Source: UBA3910 sp002391465 (GTDB taxonomy: Bacteria; Bacillota; Limnochordia; Darwinibacteriales; Darwinibacteriaceae). Taken from it: DNA of 64,000 nt. The translations under genes and the position numbers were made by a program. Numbering within the stretch: the stretch's first letter is position 1; the number at the start of each line of letters is the position of its first letter. The DNA is taken from NCBI GenBank assembly GCA_030054835.1, contig JASGVS010000006.1, positions 1 to 64,000 of the forward strand, read 5' to 3'. Under the pieces are notes generated by a model. The model saw only the letters and a list, made by a program, of their open reading frames with translations, was not told the origin of the DNA and made no database searches. Shown one piece after another: positions 48,109 through 56,613 of this stretch.

Positions 48109-50403
48109 GTGGGTTTATTGGGACGTTGGATTAAATTCGTACAGCACCGGCCTTGGCTGGTTATAGCTGTTGTATTTGCAATTACGGTGGGGCTGGCAAG
48201 TTTTTTGCCCCGGATGGAGTTTGACGCCAGTATTGAGAACATGATGCCACAGGACGATCCGGTCCTGGCGGAGCTGCAGGATGCGGTGGCTGATTTTGGT
48301 TCACAGGATCTGTTTTTTATCGCTATAGAAAGCGATGATGTGTTCCGCCCGGCCACACTGCAGAAGATTGCCGATCTAACCGCTGCTTTGGAAGAAGTAC
48401 CTGCTGTGAAGGGGGTAGAGAACCCCTTTAACGTGCAGATGGTGGAGAGCAGTTTCTTTGGCATTGAGATTGCTCCCATGGCAGCGGAGGTACCGCAAAC
48501 AGCGGACGAGATTGAAGCGTTTAAGGCTAGGATTTTGGCCAGTCCGTATGGGGGCAGGCTGATTACGGCCGACGGACGCGGTGCTGCCCTCATGCTGGAT
48601 GTGGAGTGGGACCTGGAAGGGAACAATCGGGAAAAGGTAATCAATGAAATCAGTTCCGTGGTGGAAGGCTACATTGGGCCGGAGGAAATCCATATGGTTG
48701 GCGATGCTTACATCCTCCACTATACCGAGCAGGCCATGAAGCGTGATCTGCGCAACTTGGTCCCCATTGTGGTTTTGGTTATTGCCACCACCCTGTATTT
48801 CACCTTCCGCTCCTTTCTGGGAGTGTTGGTACCCCTGCTGACGGTAGGCGCAGCCCTAACTTGGACAGTGGGACTCATGATCTGGTATGGCATTCCCGTA
48901 TCCATGATCAGTATGGCTATGCCCGTTATTTTGGTCACCTTAGGTATTGCCTCCGGCATTCATATCCTTAACAAATACCTGGAAACGCTGGGGCAGGGAA
49001 TGTCTAAGGAAAGTGCGCTGCAGGAGACATTTGCCACCATAACCTCTCCCGTGCTGATGGCTGCCTTCACAACTGCCGCAGGTTTTGCCTCGTTGATAAC
49101 TGCCTTTGTGCAGCCCATCAAAGAGTTTGGTGTGATAACCGCGGTTGGCGTAATGATCGCCATGACCCTCTCCCTGAGTCTGATTCCGGCCATGCTGGTC
49201 CTCTGGAAAAAGCCAGAGGTAAAGCAGGAAAAGAGGGAAGCAGGCGTCCTGAACCGCTTTCTCAAGACCTTGACCCAGTGGACGATCAGCCGGCCTGCCT
49301 ACATCACCGCCATCGCCGTGGTGATCGTGCTCGTCTTTGGTTTTGGGGCGACCCGCATCACGCTGGAGAGCAACATAGTCAACTACTTCGGCGCCAACAG
49401 CCCCGTCAAAAAGGGTACCATGGTGATCGAGGAAATATTTGGCGGCAGCATGCAGATCTCCGTTGTGGTGGATACGGGTGTAGAGGATGGCTTTAAGGAT
49501 CCGGCCATGTTGGAGGAACTGATTGTGATTCAGGATTACCTCAACTCCTGGGATTCCATTAACCACGCAACCTCCCTTGCCGATGTGGTACGGGAGCTGA
49601 ATCAGGCCCTGTGGGAGGGGGATCCTGAGTTTTACGCCGTGCCTGAAACCAGGGAAGGGGTAGCTCAGCAACTGTTACTTTTCAGCATGCAGGGAGGCAG
49701 CGGCCTTGATTCCCTCGTCAGCTACGATTACAGTCGTGCCCTGGTGACCGCCCAAATGAAAACGCTCGATGCGGAAATGCTGGGTGAAACGATCGCCGCC
49801 GTGGAAAGCTATTTGGCAGAGCTCTACCGCGATAGGTCAGACATAAGTGTAAAACTGGTGGGAACGCCCAAAGTGATGATGCGGCTTATGAACCGCTACG
49901 TCCAGACCCAAATCTCGAGCTTGGCCAGTTCCAGCGTGGCAGTTGGTTTGATTGTGGCCGCCCTGATGAAATCTGTCCTGCTGGGTATTCTGACCCTGGT
50001 ACCGCTCTTCTTCACGGTGCTTATCAACTTCGGCCTGATGGGTTACGCCGGTCTGCCTCTGGATGCGGTAACAAGCATTATTGCTGGTGTGGTAATTGGG
50101 TTAGGGGTGGACTACGCCATCCACTATATCAGCCGTTACCGCTTGGAGAGGGCAAACGGTCACCAGATGGAACAGGCTCTGTTGAACACAGGGGTTTCGG
50201 CGGGCAGGGGCATTTTCTTCAATGCTCTGGCTCTGGTTATTGGGTTTATGGTGCTTGTTTTCTCCCACTTTAGGGCAATTGCAGTCTTTGGTTTCTTGAT
50301 TTCAGTGACGATGGTTGTGAGCTCCTTTGCAGCACTCGTCGTCATTCCCCTGCTTCTGCAGTATTTTGACCGGAAAAAAGTGCAAGTGGAAAGGAGTATG
50401 TAA
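48109..50403 (+). CDS. RND/MMPL-family exporter
   Basis: A 764-residue inner-membrane protein with the two-fold repeat of RND permeases: a TM helix (VIAVVFAITVGLASFLP), a periplasmic loop of ~190 residues with FDASIENMMPQDDPVL, then five more TMs including GIPVSMISMAMPVILVTLGIASGIHIL, and a second copy starting PAYITAIAVVIVLVFGF with GLPLDAVTSIIAGVVIGLGVDYAIHY. This is the single-subunit 'hydrophobe exporter' type (HAE3/MMPL). The GTG at 48109 is used; a TTG at 48118 is an alternative. The next gene begins one base later. Together with a LolA-like protein it suggests export of lipids or other hydrophobic material across the envelope. Confidence 0.93.
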   Translation: MGLLGRWIKFVQHRPWLVIAVVFAITVGLASFLPRMEFDASIENMMPQDDPVLAELQDAVADFGSQDLFFIAIESDDVFRPATLQKIADLTAALEEVPAVKGVENPFNVQMVESSFFGIEIAPMAAEVPQTADEIEAFKARILASPYGGRLITADGRGAALMLDVEWDLEGNNREKVINEISSVVEGYIGPEEIHMVGDAYILHYTEQAMKRDLRNLVPIVVLVIATTLYFTFRSFLGVLVPLLTVGAALTWTVGLMIWYGIPVSMISMAMPVILVTLGIASGIHILNKYLETLGQGMSKESALQETFATITSPVLMAAFTTAAGFASLITAFVQPIKEFGVITAVGVMIAMTLSLSLIPAMLVLWKKPEVKQEKREAGVLNRFLKTLTQWTISRPAYITAIAVVIVLVFGFGATRITLESNIVNYFGANSPVKKGTMVIEEIFGGSMQISVVVDTGVEDGFKDPAMLEELIVIQDYLNSWDSINHATSLADVVRELNQALWEGDPEFYAVPETREGVAQQLLLFSMQGGSGLDSLVSYDYSRALVTAQMKTLDAEMLGETIAAVESYLAELYRDRSDISVKLVGTPKVMMRLMNRYVQTQISSLASSSVAVGLIVAALMKSVLLGILTLVPLFFTVLINFGLMGYAGLPLDAVTSIIAGVVIGLGVDYAIHYISRYRLERANGHQMEQALLNTGVSAGRGIFFNALALVIGFMVLVFSHFRAIAVFGFLISVTMVVSSFAALVVIPLLLQYFDRKKVQVERSM

Positions 50404-51177
50404 ATGAGAATTAGAAAAGCGCTTCTGCTGTTGTTAAGCATTCTGCTCCTGAGCAGCGTATCGTACGCCGCTGACCGGAGTGGGCAGGAAATTCTCGATG
50501 ATTTAGCCTTCAGTAACGTCTTGAGCGGATCGGGTGTGGCTGAGCTGAATCTGATTACGGAAAACGCCAGGGGCCAGCAGAGAAAGTATTCGGTTAAGGT
50601 CTACCTCAAGAGCGATGATGCGGGCGATAGGCAGTTTTTGGAGTACTTGAGCCCAGCCGATGTGAGGGGTACCAAATTCCTCTCTCTCAATTTGGAGGGC
50701 CAGGAAGATCAGATGTGGCTGTACCTACCTGCAATCGGCAGGGAACGGCGCATCGCCTCCCACATGACCGGTGACTCTTTCATGGGTACCGACTTTACCT
50801 ACGAGGAAATAGGCGGCAATTTTGCCCGGAGCGGCGAGTATTCCGCCGAACGTCTGGCCGATGAGGTGGAGGGGGGAGTAACATGCTACGTGCTGGACCT
50901 CACTGCCCTCAGCGATGCTGCCCTGTATGAGAGGATTAGGATGTGGGTATGGCAGACTGAAAACGTGCCCGTTAAGGTGGAGTTCTTAAACAGTGCAGGT
51001 GTACTGCAGAAAACGCTCACGCTGAGCGATTTCAGAGAGGTAGCGGGCGAGCTCGTTCCCCACAGTGTGGTTATGGCGGACAACGTCAAGGGTACCCGCA
51101 CCATCTTGGAGATTTTATCGGTGAGCGAAGAAGAGATCAGCGAAGATGTCTTTACAGTGCGCTATCTACGGCGCTGA
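50404..51177 (+). CDS. Periplasmic LolA-like protein (outer membrane lipoprotein-sorting type)
   Basis: The 257-residue product starts at the base next to the exporter's stop. It has a signal peptide (MRIRKALLLLLSILLLSSVS, ending YAA) and a half-barrel domain with GQEILDDLAFSNVLSGSGVAELNLITE, FLEYLSPADVRGTKFLSLNLEGQEDQMWLYLPAIGRERRI, SFMGTDFTYEEIG and SDFREVAGELVPHSVVM. This is the LolA_like outer-membrane-lipoprotein-sorting domain (PF17131), which in diderm bacteria follows RND exporter genes. In the pair, it probably receives substrate from the pump and carries it toward the outer membrane. Confidence 0.9.
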   Translation: MRIRKALLLLLSILLLSSVSYAADRSGQEILDDLAFSNVLSGSGVAELNLITENARGQQRKYSVKVYLKSDDAGDRQFLEYLSPADVRGTKFLSLNLEGQEDQMWLYLPAIGRERRIASHMTGDSFMGTDFTYEEIGGNFARSGEYSAERLADEVEGGVTCYVLDLTALSDAALYERIRMWVWQTENVPVKVEFLNSAGVLQKTLTLSDFREVAGELVPHSVVMADNVKGTRTILEILSVSEEEISEDVFTVRYLRR

Positions 51178-51206
51178 GATTGAGTTTAGAGGAAGGGTGA
51201 GAGTGT

Positions 51207-52538
51207 ATGAAGCGGTTAATGAGCAGTTTTACAGTACTGCTGTTGGTAATGGCTTTGGCTCTGCCTGCCCTGGCTTTTATCCCCCAGGGCGAGCTTAATG
51301 GGGGCGTGAGTTATGAGTGGAACGCTGAGGACAAGAAGCTGGAGCACACGTCCACCAGAACGGGCTTTCGGCTAGTGCTGGAGGATTATGTGGATCCGGC
51401 GGGCAAACTCCATTTCTCCTTCAAGGGCTGGTATGACTGGAAGGACAAAGAGGGAGATCTTGCCCTGGATCAATTGTGGTTCAGTGGTTACATGGGCGAT
51501 ATTGATTACAGCCTAGGCCGCCAGCTGATCAGTTGGGGTACGGCTGACGGGTTTAACCCCACCAGCTATTTCGCCCGTATGGACGCGAACGCCCTATTCA
51601 GCGGTGACATGGCAGGTGAACCCACCTGGGCTGGCCAAGCGACCTATTACGGTCAGAACTTTTCCCTGACGGCGGTAGCCGCACCTTACTTTGAACCACA
51701 GAAGATCGACGCTGAGATGAAGCGGCTCATGCCCAAAACCGAGCTGCCTCCGCACATTCCCCCCGGGCTTGTACCCGATGCGGATGCAGTTTTTGAGGCC
51801 ATTGAAGAGGTGGATAAACCAAAAGCTTTCGGTAAGGACACCCAGTGGGCGCTGCGGGCAGAAACCCAGCTGGCAGGATTTGACCTGCAGGCCAGCTACT
51901 TCACGGGCTATGAGCCCCTGCCCGGGATGGAAATGACCATTCAGATGTTCCCTCCCAATACTTCCTTTGAAGGTGAGTACCGCCGGCAGAGTTTTGTAGG
52001 CTTGGCAGCCAGCGGCACCATTGGCAGCGCAGGTGTTTGGGCGGAAGTTGCCTACGGAGGACCGGAACCCTTTGCCGAGGCTGACGATGTGCCCGGCACG
52101 ATGAGAATTCCCCTCTCCATCAACGAAAAGTACCTACAGGCTGTTGTGGGTGGGGATTACACCTTTGCTGTAGGAACCGGGCTTTTGGCCCAAATCCAGT
52201 ACATCTACCGGGGACAGGGTTCGCTGCTCATGCCCTACGTGATGCCGGAGATAGACTTTGAGGCAGGCCCAATCCCCAGCATTGAGCCGGGAGAAATCAA
52301 ACCGGCCTCCTACCTCTACGGGCGCTTTGCCTACGACGTCAACCCGGACAGCACCCTTGATCTGGTGGTTATTTACGGATTAGAGGAGAAAGGCGGCATC
52401 ATCAGGCCCGCGTACACCTACCGTTTCCCCAATGCGGTCCAGGCTGAACTTAGCCTTGTGGCAAGTTTCGGTAAAGAAGAAAACGTGTTCGAGCCCATCC
52501 CAACCACAGCTAGGTTAGGTGTGAGTTACAAATTCTAA
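51207..52538 (+). CDS. Outer-membrane beta-barrel protein (DUF1302-like)
   Basis: The 443-residue product has a signal peptide (MKRLMSSFTVLLLVMALALP, ending ALA) and consists of alternating hydrophobic/polar strands of 9-11 residues separated by turns. The last strand TTARLGVSYKF ends in Phe, the signal for insertion by a Bam-type machinery. Segments such as YSLGRQLISWGTADGFNPTSYF match the porin-like DUF1302/phosphate-selective type pattern. It is third in the operon after the exporter and LolA-like genes and could be the outer-membrane partner of the pathway. It ends before a bidirectional terminator. Evidence for an outer membrane in this organism rests partly on it. Confidence 0.82.
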   Translation: MKRLMSSFTVLLLVMALALPALAFIPQGELNGGVSYEWNAEDKKLEHTSTRTGFRLVLEDYVDPAGKLHFSFKGWYDWKDKEGDLALDQLWFSGYMGDIDYSLGRQLISWGTADGFNPTSYFARMDANALFSGDMAGEPTWAGQATYYGQNFSLTAVAAPYFEPQKIDAEMKRLMPKTELPPHIPPGLVPDADAVFEAIEEVDKPKAFGKDTQWALRAETQLAGFDLQASYFTGYEPLPGMEMTIQMFPPNTSFEGEYRRQSFVGLAASGTIGSAGVWAEVAYGGPEPFAEADDVPGTMRIPLSINEKYLQAVVGGDYTFAVGTGLLAQIQYIYRGQGSLLMPYVMPEIDFEAGPIPSIEPGEIKPASYLYGRFAYDVNPDSTLDLVVIYGLEEKGGIIRPAYTYRFPNAVQAELSLVASFGKEENVFEPIPTTARLGVSYKF

Positions 52539-52544
52539 AAGTAA

Positions 52545-52572
52545 GGCCCCGCATTTGCGGGGCCAGTTTTTC
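52545..52572. terminator. Bidirectional terminator between barrel gene and patatin gene
   Basis: Stem GGCCCCGCA / TGCGGGGCC with Ts on the plus strand and TTACTTTT on the minus strand; the genes converge here. Confidence 0.9.
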
Positions 52573-52578
52573 TTTCCA

Positions 52579-54222
52579 CTAGAATTTGATACTCTTAAGG
52601 CCAAAGCGCCATTTCGCTTCATCTGCTCCCGTAATTTCCACTCCCAGAGAGATATCGCTGGGATACAGACCAAAGAGCCTTACTTCACCGCCAAACCCCA
52701 AGCGAAGGGTGGGCTTGATGCTGAGCTCACTTAATGGCGACTCCAGCGTTAGGCCCGTAACCAGATAGGGCCTGGTCATGACCATACCGATGGGGAAATA
52801 CTGCTCGCCCCAGGGGAATATTTGAATTTGGGGAGCGAAGGCCAGGAGCAGCTTTTCAACCGCGGGCACTTCTTCTCCGTTCGATCGCAAGCCGGTCAGG
52901 CGTACTGCTAAACTTCCTACCGTGCGGGGCAAGTTGACCAGCGAACTTCTGCTGGCGGAAAATTGCCAGGCCTTGGGACCTTGGGAGACGTAGGTGGCGC
53001 TTAACTCCAGCTTCTTAGTTTTAGGCCCAGCCACATTGACGCCAAAGGTAGGTTTATCCCGGTTTGGGCTCTTGCGGACATATACTTCCAACTCGCCGAT
53101 TGTGGGTTTGCCCCAGTCCACGAAGATTTCGTGTCCACCTTCGTCGTTGTTATAACCATAGCGATAACCTGCGCCGGCCCAGCCCAAAAACCCGTTGGTC
53201 AGTTTAAAGCCGATTTTCGGAAAGCTGTAATCATTGTCAAACTGGGCTTCGGGCAGCAACCTGAACCGACCGGGCAGATTGGCTGCACTTTTTTCCGCTT
53301 CCCGCACAATTTGATTCAGTTCGGCTGTATCTAAGCCGGGCTGTTGGTAGGGGATAAACTCAAAGTCCGGATCCTTTTCCAAAATAAAGGCTTTGATTTC
53401 ATCGATGTAAGCCAAACCTGCCTTGTAGCCTTGGGCGATGAAATAATCTGCCCTGAGGTAGTCGTAGGAAGAATCGAGCTTCACATCGGGTTCGATCATA
53501 ATGTCCGCCGCGGCGGCGTTCATGGCTGAATAACCCTCCAACAGGGCGCTGAGGGAGAGACGGAGGTTATCCATGATGCTGGCGTAGTTGGGATCTTCTT
53601 CTTCCTGGGTAATGGAAACAGCAATAATCACATCTGCATTGAGATCGGCCGCCACATTAGCGGGAACCTTGTTTTTCAGCCCGCCGTCCACATAGTATTT
53701 CCCGTCTATCTCCACCGGGGGAAACATACCGGGAATGGACATGCTCGCCAAGATGCCCGTGCTTACCTTACCCTCGTGCAGAGCCAACTCTTCTCCGGTG
53801 GACAACTCCACAATTACGGAGTAAAAGGGAATGGGCAGCTGGGAATACTCCTTACCCTCTAGGAGGATATTGAGAAAATGGAGAAGGCCGGTTGTATCAA
53901 CCACGCCGCCCCTAAAGGGGACAGGTATATCCAACAACGAAGCGGTGTCAAGGGCAGTGACAATGTAGGTTAAATTGTCTGCCGAATAGCCCGCTGCGTA
54001 TAACCCGGCAATGATGCTGCCCATGCTGGTACCCACCACCATGTCAATGGGGATCCCGTGTTCCTCCAAAACTCGGATAAGGCCAATATGGCTGAAACCC
54101 CTGGCAGAACCGCCCCCCAAAACCAAGGCGATAGTTGGCCTATCCTGGGCCGCGGCGGTGGCCGTTATACTCAATAACAACAAAAAAATAAGGATTGTAC
54201 GCCAAATCCCCAATGTCTTCAT
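52579..54222 (-). CDS. Patatin-like phospholipase with C-terminal beta-barrel (PlpD-type)
   Basis: The 547-residue protein has a signal peptide (MKTLGIWRTILIFLLLLSIT, ending AAAQ), a patatin domain with oxyanion hole GGGSARGFSHIG (residues 36-47), nucleophile S66 in GTSMGS and the catalytic Asp in YYVDGG (about residue 175), then a POTRA-like linker and an alternating-strand C-terminal half ending GLKSIKF. This is the domain order of the type Vd autotransporters (PlpD), where the patatin domain hangs from an outer-membrane barrel. A Phe end again fits an outer membrane. It is convergent with the barrel gene 40 bp away. Confidence 0.9.
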   Translation of the reverse strand: MKTLGIWRTILIFLLLLSITATAAAQDRPTIALVLGGGSARGFSHIGLIRVLEEHGIPIDMVVGTSMGSIIAGLYAAGYSADNLTYIVTALDTASLLDIPVPFRGGVVDTTGLLHFLNILLEGKEYSQLPIPFYSVIVELSTGEELALHEGKVSTGILASMSIPGMFPPVEIDGKYYVDGGLKNKVPANVAADLNADVIIAVSITQEEEDPNYASIMDNLRLSLSALLEGYSAMNAAAADIMIEPDVKLDSSYDYLRADYFIAQGYKAGLAYIDEIKAFILEKDPDFEFIPYQQPGLDTAELNQIVREAEKSAANLPGRFRLLPEAQFDNDYSFPKIGFKLTNGFLGWAGAGYRYGYNNDEGGHEIFVDWGKPTIGELEVYVRKSPNRDKPTFGVNVAGPKTKKLELSATYVSQGPKAWQFSASRSSLVNLPRTVGSLAVRLTGLRSNGEEVPAVEKLLLAFAPQIQIFPWGEQYFPIGMVMTRPYLVTGLTLESPLSELSIKPTLRLGFGGEVRLFGLYPSDISLGVEITGADEAKWRFGLKSIKF

Positions 54223-54404
54223 AACCCGTCCCCCTCAACAGTAAACTGGTTAGTAGTAGTGCGGTGATTTTCTATCAATACCATAAGAATTCCAGCCAGA
54301 GCCAACAGAATCCTGCCGCCAAAAAAAGGCGAAATGGGAAATTCTATAAAGGAAGTTGCTGGAAAAGGGCGAAATATTCAAGAGACAGTTTTTGGGGGGA
54401 TCAT

Positions 54405-55922
54405 GTGAATATACTACTGCAGAAACTCAAAGAAGTATCCCTATCAGTGCTGGGCGTCACCGCAGTCGTGCTGCTCCTGCACTTCACCATAGTGCCGGTG
54501 GAGAAGGTTGCCATGTGGCGTTTTGTGCTGGGGGCGTTCTCTGTCACCATTGGACTGGCCATATTTCTTTTCGGTGCCCAACTTGGTATCACCCCCCTAG
54601 GGAATCTGCTGGGGGAGGCCGTGGCCAAGAGCAACCGTATGTGGATTGTGGGTACGGTAGGGTTTATTACCGGCTTTTTGATTACGGTGGCTGAACCGGA
54701 CCTGCAGATTTTGGCCCAACAAGTTAATATTGCGTCCGGCGGCATTGTACCGGGAATCTTAGTCCTAATTGTGGTTTCACTCGGGGTAGGGATTATGGTA
54801 AGTATCGGCCTGGCGCGGATCTTGATCGAGTTCCCCCTCAACCGCCTTTTTTCACTGTTCTATTTCCTTGTATTCCTCTTGGCTCTAAAAACGTCCCCCG
54901 AGTTTCTGGCCATCTCGGTTGATGCCTCCGGGGCAACAACTGGTGCCATGACCACCCCATTCCTTCTGGCCCTTGGCTACGGTGTTGCGCAGCTGAAGGG
55001 AGGAGCCAAAGCCGAAGAAGATAGTTTCGGCCTGGTTGGTTTAGCCTCGGTGGGTCCAATCTTTGCCATTATGATTACCAGCATAATAAAAAGGCTGGGG
55101 GGAATTGAGGGTACACTCGAGCCGCCAATAGCTGCTGTGGGGGTGTTTGGCCCCTACTTCCGGGCTCTGCCCGTCTTTTTCCGAGATTCGGTTCTTACGA
55201 TCCTACCTCTCGGTGTCCTCTTTCTCGTTTTCGACAAACTGAAGTTCAAACTGCACAAGCGGACCCGAAATTCTATCCTGAAGGGGCTCTTTTATACCCT
55301 GATCGGCTTAACCCTGTTCTTGGTGGGTGTGAACGCGGGCTTCATGGATGTGGGCAGAACAATGGGTGTGGGTATAGCTGAGTTCCACCCCATGCTCCTG
55401 CCAGTTGTGGGTTTTCTCTTGGGTATGGTAGTGGTGCTGGCCGAACCTGCTGTATATGTTCTCACGGAACAGATCGAGGATGTAACGGCGGGACATATTA
55501 AGCGTAGGGTGATTATGGTGGTCCTGTCCATAGGCATCGCCTGTGCAGTTTCCCTTTCCATGATCCGCATTCTAAGCAGCAAACTTGAGCTTTGGCACCT
55601 TCTGCTGCCTGGCTTTGCCCTGGCCGCAGTCCTTTCTTACCGAGTACCGCCCATTTTTGTAGGTATCGCTTATGACTCGGGCGGTGTTGCCTCGGGCCCC
55701 ATGACCGCCACCTTTGTCTTGGCGTTCGCCCAAGGTGCTGCCCATGTTATTCCAGGGGCCGATGTGATGAGTGAAGGTTTTGGGGTGATCGCCATGGTAG
55801 CCATGGTGCCCTTGGTTGCCCTGCAGATCTTAGGCGTCGTCTTCAGGCGTAAAGAAGAGAAACAGCAGGCTTTACTGATGGAGGAAGCACTGGTCCAAGA
55901 GAACCCTGAAGGAGTTGAGTGA
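54405..55922 (+). CDS. DUF1538 membrane protein
   Basis: The GTG at 54405 follows GGGGGGATC; the longer frame from 54264 lacks hydrophobicity. The 505-residue protein has about twelve TM helices in two repeated halves, each with a FLFGAQLGITPLGNLLG / FLVGVNAGFMDVGRTMG motif, an AEPDLQILAQQV / AEPAVYVLTEQIEDVT motif and SVDASGATTGAMTTPFLLALGYG / AYDSGGVASGPMTATFVLAFAQG. The internal duplication and conserved GGxxTGPMT-type motif are characteristic of DUF1538, a family of unproven transporters. It is coupled to the P-II-like gene that begins 1 base after its stop. Confidence 0.9.
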   Translation: MNILLQKLKEVSLSVLGVTAVVLLLHFTIVPVEKVAMWRFVLGAFSVTIGLAIFLFGAQLGITPLGNLLGEAVAKSNRMWIVGTVGFITGFLITVAEPDLQILAQQVNIASGGIVPGILVLIVVSLGVGIMVSIGLARILIEFPLNRLFSLFYFLVFLLALKTSPEFLAISVDASGATTGAMTTPFLLALGYGVAQLKGGAKAEEDSFGLVGLASVGPIFAIMITSIIKRLGGIEGTLEPPIAAVGVFGPYFRALPVFFRDSVLTILPLGVLFLVFDKLKFKLHKRTRNSILKGLFYTLIGLTLFLVGVNAGFMDVGRTMGVGIAEFHPMLLPVVGFLLGMVVVLAEPAVYVLTEQIEDVTAGHIKRRVIMVVLSIGIACAVSLSMIRILSSKLELWHLLLPGFALAAVLSYRVPPIFVGIAYDSGGVASGPMTATFVLAFAQGAAHVIPGADVMSEGFGVIAMVAMVPLVALQILGVVFRRKEEKQQALLMEEALVQENPEGVE

Positions 55923-55923
55923 G

Positions 55924-56574
55924 TTGGTTGTAGTATGCTGTATCCTTGATTTTGGCCAGGGTACCGATGCATTGAAGGCGGCAAAAAAGGCGGGAGCACT
56001 GGGCCAAACGATTTTCTTGGGCAGGGGGACAGTGGCCAATCGCCTGCTCCAATTTCTCGGTGCCCATGAAGTGCGAAAGGAAATTTTAGTGGCGGTGGCT
56101 GCCACTGAGGCGGCGGAGGAAAACCTATACGGCAGGCTGGATGAAAAATTCAACCTGCATAAACCGCGAACCGGAATCGCCTTTTCAATACCCCTGAAAC
56201 AGCTCAGGGCGGCACAGGCGAGGCAGACACAAGGGGAGGAAAGTCCGAAAGGCGTGAATAAGATGGGTTACGAAGCGATTTTCGTTATTGTGGACAAGGG
56301 CAAGGCTGTGGACGTGTTAGAAGCGGCCGAGTCTGCGGGTTCTACCGGCGGCACAGTTATCCACGGCCGGGGTTCGGGCACGGAGGAAAAGGCCAAGCTT
56401 TTTAATATTGCCATCGAGCCCGAAAAGGACATTGTGCTTATCCTGACCAAACAGGAAATGACAGAGGCCATTACAGACGCCATTGATAAGCAGCTGCGGC
56501 TCTCTGAGCCGGGTGCAGGCATCATCTTTGTCCTCGGCGTTTCTAGGACACTTGGGTTATACGAAGGGGAATAG
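55924..56574 (+). CDS. Tandem P-II-like regulatory protein
   Basis: The TTG at 55924 has AAGGAG nine bases upstream; the earlier in-frame TTG at 55915 has no spacing. The 216-residue protein holds two P-II-type ferredoxin-like domains: residues ~1-95 (VVVCCILDFGQGTDALKAAKKAGALGQTIFLGRGT) and ~115-210 (GYEAIFVIVDKGKAVDVLEAAESAGSTGGTVIHGRGSGT), each with a G-x-(V/I)-x-x-G-R-G loop like the nucleotide-binding loop of GlnB. It follows the DUF1538 transporter gene; DUF1538 proteins are often paired with P-II-type proteins, so it may gate transport in response to a nucleotide. The tandem fusion is unusual. Confidence 0.88.
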   Translation: MVVVCCILDFGQGTDALKAAKKAGALGQTIFLGRGTVANRLLQFLGAHEVRKEILVAVAATEAAEENLYGRLDEKFNLHKPRTGIAFSIPLKQLRAAQARQTQGEESPKGVNKMGYEAIFVIVDKGKAVDVLEAAESAGSTGGTVIHGRGSGTEEKAKLFNIAIEPEKDIVLILTKQEMTEAITDAIDKQLRLSEPGAGIIFVLGVSRTLGLYEGE

Positions 56575-56583
56575 GGAGAAAAA

Positions 56584-56611
56584 AAGTGCCGGATTTGTCC
56601 GGCACTTATAC
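56584..56611. terminator. Bidirectional terminator between P-II-like and patB genes
   Basis: Ten-bp stem AAGTGCCGGA / TCCGGCACTT with As before and Ts after. Confidence 0.9.
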
Positions 56612-56613
56612 CT

